Of a stretch of 61,392 nt of DNA, positions 6,555 to 14,503 are shown in pieces. Numbering within the stretch: the stretch's first letter is position 1; every line of letters starts with the position of its first letter. The stretch comes from CAZMGD01 sp964565705. GTDB taxonomy: Bacteria; Actinomycetota; Acidimicrobiia; Acidimicrobiales; Ilumatobacteraceae. Below the pieces are notes generated by a model that did no database searches, was not told the DNA's origin, and saw only the letters and a program-made list of their open reading frames with translations. A program made the position numbers and the translations under genes. Where the stretch lies: positions 1-61,392 of the forward strand of contig CAZMGD010000008.1 of assembly GCA_964565705.1 (NCBI GenBank), read 5' to 3'.

Positions 6555-8768
6555 ATGACCGACTACTCCGAGGGGCTGTCCGACAACAAGGTGATCGTGC
6601 TGCCGCCGCTGACGAGAAGGGCGGCGGCCGTGCCACCGCTCGCGGATCCGTCGGGCCCGGAGCCGTCCGTGGCCACGATCCGGCGGATCCCCGACACGGT
6701 CGCCGAACACGTGCTGGTCCGATTCGGCGACCGCGTGCTCATCACCGACGGGCACGCGGTGGCGGACGGCGAACGCGGCAAGGCATCGGTGCCCAAGGCC
6801 GTCGCCGACACGCTCACTCCGACGGAGCGCCTGGGCGTCGACGCGCTGCGACTGCGCCGAGGCGCTGCCTGGGCCAAGCGCAAGCAGGCCCGGCCGCGCC
6901 AGGGTGAGGAGTGGAACATGGCGGGCTGCGACGGCGCGCCGACCACGCAGATGCCCGGACAGCTCGACACGTCGCCCGAGATCGACGGCGGCGCGCTGGG
7001 CGCTGCGAGCACCGCCCCTGCGCCTGCGCCTGCGCCTCCCGCCGAAGGTCTCAACGACTTCCTCGAGGGGCCGATCGGGCTCGCCATCGTCATCGTCAAC
7101 GGACCGACCTCGGCGCTGCAGTTCTCGGCGACGGAACGGGTCAAGGTCGCTGCCGAGGTGCAGGAGGGCTTGGCGTTCCTCGCCTCGGCGAACCCGTCGG
7201 CGCACGTCAGCTTCAGCACCGAGGTGCACGTCGCCAATGTCACCACCGCCGACGCCGCCAACCTCGCCGAGGACACCTGGCGCAACGCGGCGATGGCGGC
7301 GCTCGGCTACCCGGCGGCATGGGGCTCGGTCGCGGCGCTCGCCCAGGACGTCCGCGACCGCACCCACTCGCGGTGGGGATACGTCGTGTTCTTCACGAAG
7401 TACACCCTGTGGCACTTCGCCTACGCGAGCAACGACCGCGTCGTCATGCAGTACAGCAACGACGGTTGGGGGGTCGACAACATCGACCGGGTCTTCGCCC
7501 ACGAGACCGGCCACATCTTCGGTGCGCCCGACGAGTACGCCGCGTCCGGATGCGACATCGGCGGATCATTCGGCCGCTTCGGGGAGCCGAACCGCAACTG
7601 CGAGAACGCCAACCCCCACAGCGTCGACTGCTTGATGAAGGCCAACACGTGGGCGATCTGTGAGGCCACGGAGCGACACTTCGGGTGGGGGCTCGACCGG
7701 TTCCGAGCCCCGAACCCGTCGGCCGCGATCTCCGTGGTCTCGATGCGGACCGACTCGCTGACCGCTCTCGGCGCCGACCAACTCGGCGACATCCGCTTCT
7801 CGTCGTGGGACGGCGGCCCGGCGTGGTGGCAGGGATGGACGTACCTGCTGCGCGGAAGGACGGCTGCGGGCGGTCACGTCACGGCAGTGAGCCGGCGGCC
7901 CGGCTACCTCGACGTGTTCACCGTCGGCACCGACGGCCGCGTGTACACCGCTGCCTACGATCCGTCGAACCGCTGGAAGGGCTGGTGGGCGATCGGCTCG
8001 ATCCGTGCCCCGGTCGGGGCCTACGTGGGCTGTGTCTCACGGAGCCTCGACAAGCTCGACATCTTCGTCACCGACAACTCCGGGCGGACGATGACTGCGG
8101 CGTGGGAGCCGGCGTTCACCGATGGCTGGCACGGTTGGTGGCAGGTCCGTGGCGGCCGGGCAGCCCCCGGCGCGCCGATCTCCGCCGCGTCGCGCGCTCC
8201 GGACAAGCTCGACATCTTCGTGGTCGGGACCGACGGCGGCATCTTCACCGCGGCGTGGGAGCCGGCGTTCACCGACGGCTGGCACGGTTGGTGGCGGATC
8301 AGGGACGCGGTCGCACCGGCCCAGGCACTCGTCACGTGCGTGTCGCGCAGCCGGGACAAGCTCGACGTGTTCGTCACCGACCGCTCCCGGCGCACGCTGA
8401 CGGCGGCGTGGCAGCCCTCGTTCGCCGATGGGTGGCGCGGTTGGTGGCACATCCGGGGCGGGTTGGCGCAGGCCGGCTCGCCCATCCACGTCGTCTCCCG
8501 GTCTGCCGACAAGCTCGACGTGTTCGTCGCCGGGACCGATGGCGGTACCTACACGGCAGCGTGGGAGCCGGCGTTCGCCGACGGTTGGCACGGTTGGTGG
8601 CGAGTCCGAGGGGGCGTGACCGGGCTCGGGGGCACCATCGCCGGCGTCAGCCGCAGTCCGAACAAGCTCGACATCGTCACCATCGGCACCGATCGCCGGC
8701 CGTACACCGCGGCGTGGGAGCCGGCGTTCGCCGACGGCTGGCACGGTTGGTGGCCGATGGGTTCCTGA
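6555..8768 (+). CDS. Zinc metalloprotease with C-terminal lectin-like beta-propeller
   Basis: 737 aa. Residues 1-130 are a Pro/Arg-rich N-terminal region without a signal peptide. An Ala/Pro linker (about 155-167) leads to a zincin domain with HETGHIFGAPDEY: His316, Glu317, His320, then Asp326 as in HExxHxxGxxD enzymes, followed by a Cys-containing segment (CDIGGSFG, NRNCEN, DCLM). From about residue 435 there are six near-identical blades of about 50 aa ending in GWHGWW, resembling PLL/fucose-lectin propellers. It likely cleaves proteins at a glycosylated surface. GTG at 6546 is a possible start 3 codons earlier. The missing signal peptide implies non-Sec delivery or lysis release. Confidence 0.82.
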   Translation: MTDYSEGLSDNKVIVLPPLTRRAAAVPPLADPSGPEPSVATIRRIPDTVAEHVLVRFGDRVLITDGHAVADGERGKASVPKAVADTLTPTERLGVDALRLRRGAAWAKRKQARPRQGEEWNMAGCDGAPTTQMPGQLDTSPEIDGGALGAASTAPAPAPAPPAEGLNDFLEGPIGLAIVIVNGPTSALQFSATERVKVAAEVQEGLAFLASANPSAHVSFSTEVHVANVTTADAANLAEDTWRNAAMAALGYPAAWGSVAALAQDVRDRTHSRWGYVVFFTKYTLWHFAYASNDRVVMQYSNDGWGVDNIDRVFAHETGHIFGAPDEYAASGCDIGGSFGRFGEPNRNCENANPHSVDCLMKANTWAICEATERHFGWGLDRFRAPNPSAAISVVSMRTDSLTALGADQLGDIRFSSWDGGPAWWQGWTYLLRGRTAAGGHVTAVSRRPGYLDVFTVGTDGRVYTAAYDPSNRWKGWWAIGSIRAPVGAYVGCVSRSLDKLDIFVTDNSGRTMTAAWEPAFTDGWHGWWQVRGGRAAPGAPISAASRAPDKLDIFVVGTDGGIFTAAWEPAFTDGWHGWWRIRDAVAPAQALVTCVSRSRDKLDVFVTDRSRRTLTAAWQPSFADGWRGWWHIRGGLAQAGSPIHVVSRSADKLDVFVAGTDGGTYTAAWEPAFADGWHGWWRVRGGVTGLGGTIAGVSRSPNKLDIVTIGTDRRPYTAAWEPAFADGWHGWWPMGS
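7858..8765 (+). repeat. Six tandem propeller-blade coding repeats of about 150 bp
   Basis: Each unit encodes SR(S/A)xDKLD(I/V)F, then TAAWEPAF(T/A)DGWHGWW. Blades 2-6 are highly alike even in DNA sequence, indicating recent duplication or gene conversion. Blade 1 (RPGYLDVFTVGTDG) is the most divergent. Confidence 0.85.
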
Positions 8769-8819
8769 CCAGCCGCTCCGGGGCCTGGCCGCCCGGTCGC
8801 CCTTCGGTACGGTTGCCGG

Positions 8820-10451
8820 GTGGCACCGCGCCTTCGAGACCACGCGCTCGACGTCGATGTGATCGTGGTCGGGGCGGGCATCGCCGGGTTGTACGCGGTG
8901 CACCTGTTGCGCGAGCGGGGTCTGACGGTGCGGGCGTTCGAGGCCGGTGCCGGTGTGGGCGGGACGTGGTTCTGGAACCGCTATCCGGGTGCGCGTTGCG
9001 ACGTGCCGAGCATCGAGTACTCCTACAGCTTCAGTCCGGAGTTGGAGCAGGAGTGGGACTGGACCGAGTTCTTCCCCGCCCAAGAGGAGATCGAGCGCTA
9101 TCTGAACCATGTCGCCGACCGGTTCGATCTCCGTCGGGACATCCAACTCTCGACGCGCGTCACGACTGCCGCGTGGGACGACGACTCGTCGCGGTGGATC
9201 GTCGGGACCGATCGGGGTGAGCGCTGCTCTTGCCGGTTCCTGGTGATGGCGACGGGCGTGTTGTCGGTTCCGACGGTTCCCGATCTCGACGGGTTGGAGG
9301 TGTTCGAGGGTCAGATCGTCCAGACGAGCCGGTGGACGGATGACGTGGATCTGGCCGGGAAGCGGATCGCGCTGGTCGGCACTGGTTCGTCGGGTGTCCA
9401 GTCGACGCCGGAGCTGGCAGCGATCGCGGAGCACCTGTACGTGTTCCAGCGGACGGCGACGTTCACGTGGCCGTCGAACAACGCGCCGATGGATCCGGCG
9501 GTGCTGGAGCGAGCGAAGGCGAACTATCGGGAGGTTCGCGCGCAGCAGCGATCGTCGCCGGGTGGGACGTCGGACTTCGCCGGTGTGCCGATCCTGGCGA
9601 TGGCGCGACCCGACCACGCGATCCTCGACGCATCCGACGAGGAGCTGGCCGAGGCACTCGAGACGTTCGGGTTCGGTGCGTGTCGGGTCTGGGGGGACAT
9701 CGCCGTGGATCCCGTGGCCAACGAGCGGGCGGTCGAGCTGTTCCGGGAGATGATCCGCCGGACGGTCCACGATCCCGAGGTGGCCGAGGCGCTGTCACCG
9801 CGGGGGTATCCGCTCGGGTGCAAGCGGCCGGTGATCGACAGCGGCTACTACGACACGTTCAACCGGGCGAACGTCACGCTGGTCGACCTCCGCAAGGGGG
9901 CGATCGAGGCCGTCACCTCGTCGGGTCTACGGACGGGGCAGGGTGACTTCGAGGTGGATGCGATCGTGTTCGCGACCGGGTTCGACGCGATGACCGGCGC
10001 GCTCGCCCGCATCGACATCGCCGGGCGCGGCGGCAGGAAGCTGCGCGACGACTGGGCGGACGGGCCACGCTCGCTGCTCGGTGTGCAGGTCGCCGGCTAT
10101 CCGAACCTGTTCACCGTCACCGGGCCGGGCAGCCCGTCGGTGCTCGCCAACATGGTCACCGGAGCGGAGCACCACATCGAGTGGATCGCCGAGTGCATCG
10201 GTGTTCTCGACCGGGACGGCCAGCGGACCATCGAACCGAGCGTCGAGGCCCAGGACCGCTGGGTCGAGCACGTGAACCGCACCGCGCAGGGCACGATGTT
10301 CACCGCGGCGAGCTGCAACTCGTGGTACCTCGGGGCCAACGTGCCGGGCAAGCCGCGGGTGTTCCTGCCCTACGTCGGCGGGTTCGGCCGCTACGTGCGC
10401 GAGTGCGAGGAGATCGTCGCCGCCGGCTACGAGGGCTTCCTCAGGCGATAG
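8820..10451 (+). CDS. FAD-dependent monooxygenase, Baeyer-Villiger (CHMO-like) family
   Basis: 543-aa class B flavoprotein monooxygenase fold: FAD Rossmann motif VVGAGIAG (16-23), GTWFWNRYPGARCDVPS (48-64), NADPH Rossmann motif LVGTGSSG (185-192) and a C-terminal ATGFDAMTGAL. The family fingerprint FxGxxxHxxxW reads FEGQIVQTSRW (162-172), so the usual His is Gln168. These enzymes insert oxygen into ketones or hydroxylate with NADPH and O2; the Gln may alter coupling. Start is GTG 8820, 51 nt after the protease stop. A possible partner in ketone or cycloalkanone breakdown with the acyl-CoA genes. Confidence 0.9.
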   Translation: MAPRLRDHALDVDVIVVGAGIAGLYAVHLLRERGLTVRAFEAGAGVGGTWFWNRYPGARCDVPSIEYSYSFSPELEQEWDWTEFFPAQEEIERYLNHVADRFDLRRDIQLSTRVTTAAWDDDSSRWIVGTDRGERCSCRFLVMATGVLSVPTVPDLDGLEVFEGQIVQTSRWTDDVDLAGKRIALVGTGSSGVQSTPELAAIAEHLYVFQRTATFTWPSNNAPMDPAVLERAKANYREVRAQQRSSPGGTSDFAGVPILAMARPDHAILDASDEELAEALETFGFGACRVWGDIAVDPVANERAVELFREMIRRTVHDPEVAEALSPRGYPLGCKRPVIDSGYYDTFNRANVTLVDLRKGAIEAVTSSGLRTGQGDFEVDAIVFATGFDAMTGALARIDIAGRGGRKLRDDWADGPRSLLGVQVAGYPNLFTVTGPGSPSVLANMVTGAEHHIEWIAECIGVLDRDGQRTIEPSVEAQDRWVEHVNRTAQGTMFTAASCNSWYLGANVPGKPRVFLPYVGGFGRYVRECEEIVAAGYEGFLRR

Positions 10452-10483
10452 CGAGCGCGTCCACCGTGGCGTACGGTCGCGGT

Positions 10484-10919
10484 GTGGACGAATCGTCCGA
10501 GTACCTCCTCGCCAACGAGCGCGAGGAGACAGTGGCTCGCTTCGACGCGCTGGAGGGCCGTGGGATCTCATCCACGAGCGCCTGGTGCTCCAGCACCTAC
10601 CAGCGCGCCTGCAGGTCCTCGATCGGAGGCCGCCCGCGGAGGGGTCAGCAGCTTCGCCACCAACGCTCGGCGCGAGCTGTCGAACCGGGGACTCGTCGAC
10701 CTCGACTCCAGCGGTCACGTGGCGATCGACACCGGCGGCACCGGCGGCACCGGCTTCGCCCGCGCCGTCGCCGCCAACAGCCGCCAGGTCCGTGACCAGC
10801 TCGAAGCAACCGGTCTGACCGCTGCCGAGCTCGATCACTTCCTGACGATCCTCGACGATCCCGGCACGCTGATCGGCAGCCCGGTGCTGATCACGACCCG
10901 CGGTCGACGGCCTGCCTGA
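10484..10919 (+). pseudogene. Decayed SAM-dependent methyltransferase
   Basis: Three methyltransferase fragments lie in three different frames. GTG 10484 starts VDESSEYLLANEREETVARFDALE, the usual N-terminus. From 10564 another frame reads DLIHERLVLQHLPARLQVLDR, the post-motif region. From about 10650 a third frame reads through LTAAELDHFLTILDDPG to GSPVLITTRGRRPA and a TGA at 10919, the usual C-terminus. The SAM-binding core (about 80-100 residues with GxGxG) is deleted between fragments one and two. Intact relatives are about 260-280 aa. Clearly non-functional. Confidence 0.75.
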
Positions 10920-10924
10920 TCGGC

Positions 10925-12205
10925 CTAGACGTACCCGAAGCGGCGCGCCGCAGCGTGCAGCGCGTCCCGGTGAGCCGGGTCGGCGATGCCGATCAGCGCC
11001 AGCGCCCGCTCACGGATCGAGCGGCCGCGCAGCTCGGCCACGCCGTGCTCGGTGACGACCTTGTCCACCGTGTTCTTGATCGTCGTGACGACGTCGCCTG
11101 GCGCGAGCTGGGCGACGATGCGCGAGACGGTCCCGGCCTGGGCCGTCGAACGCAGGACGACGAAGCCCTGCCCGCCAGCCGAGTACATCGCCCCGCGGGC
11201 GAAGTCGGCCTGGCCCCCGCTCGACGACCAGTACGCGCCGCCGAGCGTCTCGGAGGCGCACTGCCCGAGCAGATCGACCGCCAGCGTCGCGTTGATCGAG
11301 ACGAAGCCCTGCTCCTGGCCGATGACCCGCGGGTCGTTGACGTAGCGGACGGGCCACAGCTCGATCGCCATGTTCTCGTCGATGAAGTCGTACAGCCACT
11401 GCGTACCGAGGGCGAACGTGCCGACCGTCTTGGTCCGGTTGAGCTGCTTCGACACCCCGGTGACGACCCCACGCTCGAGCAGCCCAGCGATCCCGTCGGC
11501 GATCAGCTCGGTGTGCACGCCGAGGTCGCGGTGGTCGCGCAACTCGTCGATGATCGCGTTGGGGATCCCACCGATGCCGACCTGCAACGTCGCCCCGTTC
11601 GGCACCCGCTCGGCGACCAGCGCGCCGATGCGCCGGTCCGCGTCGCTCATCGGCGCCGGCGCGAGCTCGATCAGCGGGTAGTCGGCGAGCGACCAACCGA
11701 CGACCTGGCTGATGTGCACCTGGTTGCGCCCGAACGTGCGCGGCATCTGCGCGTTGGCCTCCAAGAAGATCCGCGCCCGTCCGATCATCGACGACACGTA
11801 GTCGGCGCTGACCCCGAGGCTGAAGTAGCCGTGGCGGTCCGGCGGCGACGCCGAGGCGAGCACGAGGGGATCGGCGGTGTGCGACACGAGCACGTCGCGC
11901 ATCTCGCTGAAGTTGCTCGGGACCAGATCGATCGTGCCGGCACGGAAGCACGGCCGGGTGACGTGCGACAGGAAGTACGACACGTGGCGAACGTTGGGGT
12001 GGGCCCCGTGGAGGTACGGGCGGTCGTGCAGCGCGTGCATCTGGTGGATGCGGACGGCGGGCAGCTCGGCGGCGTGGGCCTCGATCACATCGAGCAGCGT
12101 GACCGGTTCGCCGTTGGCCAGCGGGACGATCACGTCACCGCGCACGTGTGCCAGCACGTCCTCGGCCGGCGAGGCGTCGGGGTGCGCAGGGCCGGAAGCT
12201 GTCAT
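10925..12205 (-). CDS. Acetyl-CoA hydrolase/4-hydroxybutyrate CoA-transferase family protein
   Basis: 426 aa in the class I CoA-transferase/hydrolase family. Motifs include QVGIGGIPNAI, then HTELIADGI with the likely catalytic Glu that forms a glutamyl-CoA thioester, and a C-terminal GQADFARGAMYSAGG segment. Transfers CoA between acetyl-CoA and an acid, or hydrolyses the thioester. ATG at 12205 gives a full-length family N-terminus; a longer reading to 12295 would run through the promoter region. It is alone on its strand and divergent from the 3-hydroxyacyl-CoA dehydrogenase gene. Confidence 0.92.
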   Translation of the reverse strand: MTASGPAHPDASPAEDVLAHVRGDVIVPLANGEPVTLLDVIEAHAAELPAVRIHQMHALHDRPYLHGAHPNVRHVSYFLSHVTRPCFRAGTIDLVPSNFSEMRDVLVSHTADPLVLASASPPDRHGYFSLGVSADYVSSMIGRARIFLEANAQMPRTFGRNQVHISQVVGWSLADYPLIELAPAPMSDADRRIGALVAERVPNGATLQVGIGGIPNAIIDELRDHRDLGVHTELIADGIAGLLERGVVTGVSKQLNRTKTVGTFALGTQWLYDFIDENMAIELWPVRYVNDPRVIGQEQGFVSINATLAVDLLGQCASETLGGAYWSSSGGQADFARGAMYSAGGQGFVVLRSTAQAGTVSRIVAQLAPGDVVTTIKNTVDKVVTEHGVAELRGRSIRERALALIGIADPAHRDALHAAARRFGYV

Positions 12206-12345
12206 GTGGTCATGTGGGGATGTCCGACGGATGCATCCCCCCATCTTGGTGCCCGGACGCGCAGCCCGGGGACGGGCCGTCAGGTGGCGTGTCACGTCTC
12301 GTCCAGGTGACCTTCGCGTCCGACGGATCGGGTAGGAAATCGTGC
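12206..12345. promoter_or_regulatory. Divergent promoter region with a repeated GTCCGACGGAT
   Basis: The 11-mer GTCCGACGGAT occurs twice (12221-12231 and 12317-12327) in this 140-nt spacer, and GGATGCATCC (12228-12237) is a perfect palindrome. Could be paired regulator sites for the CoA-transferase and dehydrogenase genes. No regulator is adjacent. Confidence 0.3.
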
Positions 12346-13203
12346 ATGGATGAGATCGTGCGTGTGGGAGTGGTCGGCGGCGGGCTGATGGGTTCGGGGA
12401 TCGCCGAGGTCTGCGCCCGCGCCGGCCTCGACGTGATCGTGCTGGAGGCGAACCCAGAGGCCGCCGAAGCGGCGCTGGCGCGGATCACCGGATCGCTGGA
12501 CCGCGGGGTGCGCAACGCCAAGCTCGACGACGCGGCGCGGGACGCGGCCCTGGGTGCGATCCGGTTGACGACCGGAGTCGCCGAGCTCGCCGACCGGCAG
12601 CTGGTGGTCGAGGCGGTGGTGGAGGACGAAGCGGCGAAGGTCGCCGTGTTCCGTCAGCTCGACGAGGTGGTGACCGACGCGGCGGCGATCCTGGCCAGCA
12701 ACACCAGCTCGATCCCGATCATGAAGCTCGGCATCGCCACGAGCCGCCCGGCCCAGGTGATCGGGATCCACTTCTTCAACCCGGTGCCGGTGCTGCGGCT
12801 GGTGGAGGTGGTGCCGTCGCTGCTGACGAGCGAGGAGACGACGGCCCGCGCCGACGCGTTCGCGTCGGACGCGCTGGGCAAGCGGGTGATCCACAGCCAG
12901 GACCGCGCAGGGTTCGTCGTCAACGCGCTGCTGGTCCCGTACATCCTGTCGGCGATCCGGATGATGGAGTCCGGGTTCGCGACGCCCGACGACATCGACA
13001 GCGGGATGGTCGAGGGCTGCAACCACCCGATGGGCCCGCTGCACCTGGCCGACCTGATCGGGTTGGACACGACCATGGCGATCGCCGAGAGCCTGTACGT
13101 CGAGTTCAAGGAACCGCTGTACGCGCCGCCGCCGCTGCTGGCCCGCATGGTCGAGGCCGGCCTGCTCGGCCGCAAGACCAAGCGCGGCTTCTTCAGCTAC
13201 TGA
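12346..13203 (+). CDS. 3-hydroxyacyl-CoA (3-hydroxybutyryl-CoA) dehydrogenase
   Basis: 285 aa, NAD(P)-dependent. Rossmann motif VGVVGGGLMGSGIAE (7-21), SNTSSIPI, catalytic-His segment GIHFFNPVPVLRLVEVVP, and C-terminal domain GCNHPMGPLHLADLIGLDT. Oxidises 3-hydroxybutyryl-CoA to acetoacetyl-CoA or works in reverse. ATG 12346 was chosen; the longer reading frame begins inside the divergent gene. Length is standard for the single-domain HBD type. Followed 27 nt later by a luciferase-like gene. Confidence 0.94.
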   Translation: MDEIVRVGVVGGGLMGSGIAEVCARAGLDVIVLEANPEAAEAALARITGSLDRGVRNAKLDDAARDAALGAIRLTTGVAELADRQLVVEAVVEDEAAKVAVFRQLDEVVTDAAAILASNTSSIPIMKLGIATSRPAQVIGIHFFNPVPVLRLVEVVPSLLTSEETTARADAFASDALGKRVIHSQDRAGFVVNALLVPYILSAIRMMESGFATPDDIDSGMVEGCNHPMGPLHLADLIGLDTTMAIAESLYVEFKEPLYAPPPLLARMVEAGLLGRKTKRGFFSY

Positions 13204-13230
13204 CCGTCGACACTGAGGCATGCTGGACCG

Positions 13231-14253
13231 ATGAGCACCCCGACGGTCCGGTTCGCGACGGGTACCACGGTGAAGGACTTCGGCTGGTTCGGCGAGTGGC
13301 TCGACGTCGCCGACGGTTGCGGGTTCGACATGCTGACCACCGGCGATTCGCAATCGTTGTGGGCCGACCCGTTCGTCAGCCTGACGTTCGCCGCCGAGCG
13401 CACGAGCCGGTCGCGGCTCGGGCTGACCGTCTCGAACCCGCGCACCCGGCACCCAGCGGTCGTGGCCAGCAGCCTCGTCGCGCTGCAGGACGTCTCGGAC
13501 GGCCGGATGGTCTACGGGTTCAGCAGCGGCGACAGCGCGCTGCGCAACATCGGCATTCCACCCGCGACGCTCGCCGAGATGTCGGCGTTCGGTCGCGCCG
13601 TGAAGGCCCTGTGCGCGGGCGAGGCCGTCGAGTACGGCGGACACGAGCTGGCGCTGCGCTGGGGCAGCCGTCCCGTGCCCGTGTGGATGGCGGCGGAGGG
13701 CCCACGGACGCAGTTCCTCGCCGGCCAGATCGCCGACGGTGTCATCCTGTCGAACGCGCTCAGCGCCGAGGTGATCGCGCTCGCTCGGCAGAGCATCGCC
13801 GAGGGCGCGGCATCCGCAGGCCGGTCGATCGACGACATCGAGATCTGGTGCATGGCGGCGATGGTGCCGGCGCGGACCGAGGCCGAAGGGATCGCCAAGG
13901 TGCGGTACCTCCTGGCTGGGACGGCGAACCACGTGTACCGGTTCCACACCGACGGCAAGGCGCTGCCGGAGACCTACCGCGACCGGATCGCCGAGTTGCA
14001 GCGGCGCTACGACTCGTCGGCGCACGCCACGCCCGAGCGGGCCGGAGCGAACGCTGACCTCGTGGAGGAGCTCGGACTCGTCGACTTCCTGGCCGGGAGG
14101 TCGGTGATCGCCGGGCCCGTCGAGCGCCGAGTGGAGCGGATCGCGGAGTGCGTCAGCGCCGGCGCGACGAACCTGATCCTCAGCCAGTTCGTCGAGGACC
14201 AGCTCGGCTTCATGCGCGAGTTCGCCGACGAGATCCGACCGCACTTCTCGTAG
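13231..14253 (+). CDS. Luciferase-like (F420-dependent type) oxidoreductase
   Basis: 340-aa TIM-barrel LLM-family protein: TTGDSQSLWADPFVSLTFAAE near 45-65, LGLTVSNPRTRHPAVVASS, then DGRMVYGFSSGDSALRNIG, the usual phosphate/cofactor loop. Related actinobacterial proteins use F420 rather than FMN; the sequence does not settle which. Start ATG 13231 is 27 nt after the dehydrogenase gene, likely the same transcript. Substrate unknown. Confidence 0.88.
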   Translation: MSTPTVRFATGTTVKDFGWFGEWLDVADGCGFDMLTTGDSQSLWADPFVSLTFAAERTSRSRLGLTVSNPRTRHPAVVASSLVALQDVSDGRMVYGFSSGDSALRNIGIPPATLAEMSAFGRAVKALCAGEAVEYGGHELALRWGSRPVPVWMAAEGPRTQFLAGQIADGVILSNALSAEVIALARQSIAEGAASAGRSIDDIEIWCMAAMVPARTEAEGIAKVRYLLAGTANHVYRFHTDGKALPETYRDRIAELQRRYDSSAHATPERAGANADLVEELGLVDFLAGRSVIAGPVERRVERIAECVSAGATNLILSQFVEDQLGFMREFADEIRPHFS

Positions 14254-14503
14254 CGACGCATCGTCGATCGGCACCCGGCCAGGTCAAGACCTCGGCAGAT
14301 GAGCTTCGAGCACCTTGTGCCGAAGGCCCGGCCACTCGTCGCACAGTTGACGCAGCATCCGGTCGGTGCTCTGACGACTCCTGTCACGGACGGCGGCTGA
14401 CCGTGCCCGCACCAGGCTCCGCTCAACCGGTCCTCCGCTGCGCGGTAGCGTCCGCGCGGGTGCGCGCTGGCGTCGGGCGACGTCGCAGGAGGGTCAGATC
14501 GTC
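14254..14503. other. Intergenic spacer, no feature recognised
   Basis: 250 nt between two rightward genes. No open frame with good codon use and no clear hairpin was seen. It probably carries the promoter of the patatin gene; an AGGAGGG ribosome site at its end serves GTG 14504. Confidence 0.4.

Noticed and set aside
7858..8765. Non-coding satellite or CRISPR-like repeat
   Set aside because: The repeats keep one reading frame and encode propeller blades.
2456..8768. A contractile injection system locus
   Set aside because: No sheath, tube, baseplate, AAA ATPase or DUF4157 gene is in the window; only possible cargo-like proteins are seen.
8037..9770. Long minus-strand frame opposite the protease propeller and monooxygenase
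   Set aside because: Apparent internal repeats are only the reverse complement of the propeller blades.
10482..10919. Single intact 145-aa gene starting at GTG 10482
   Set aside because: Only its C-terminal part is protein-like; the methyltransferase N-terminus and centre lie in the two other frames.
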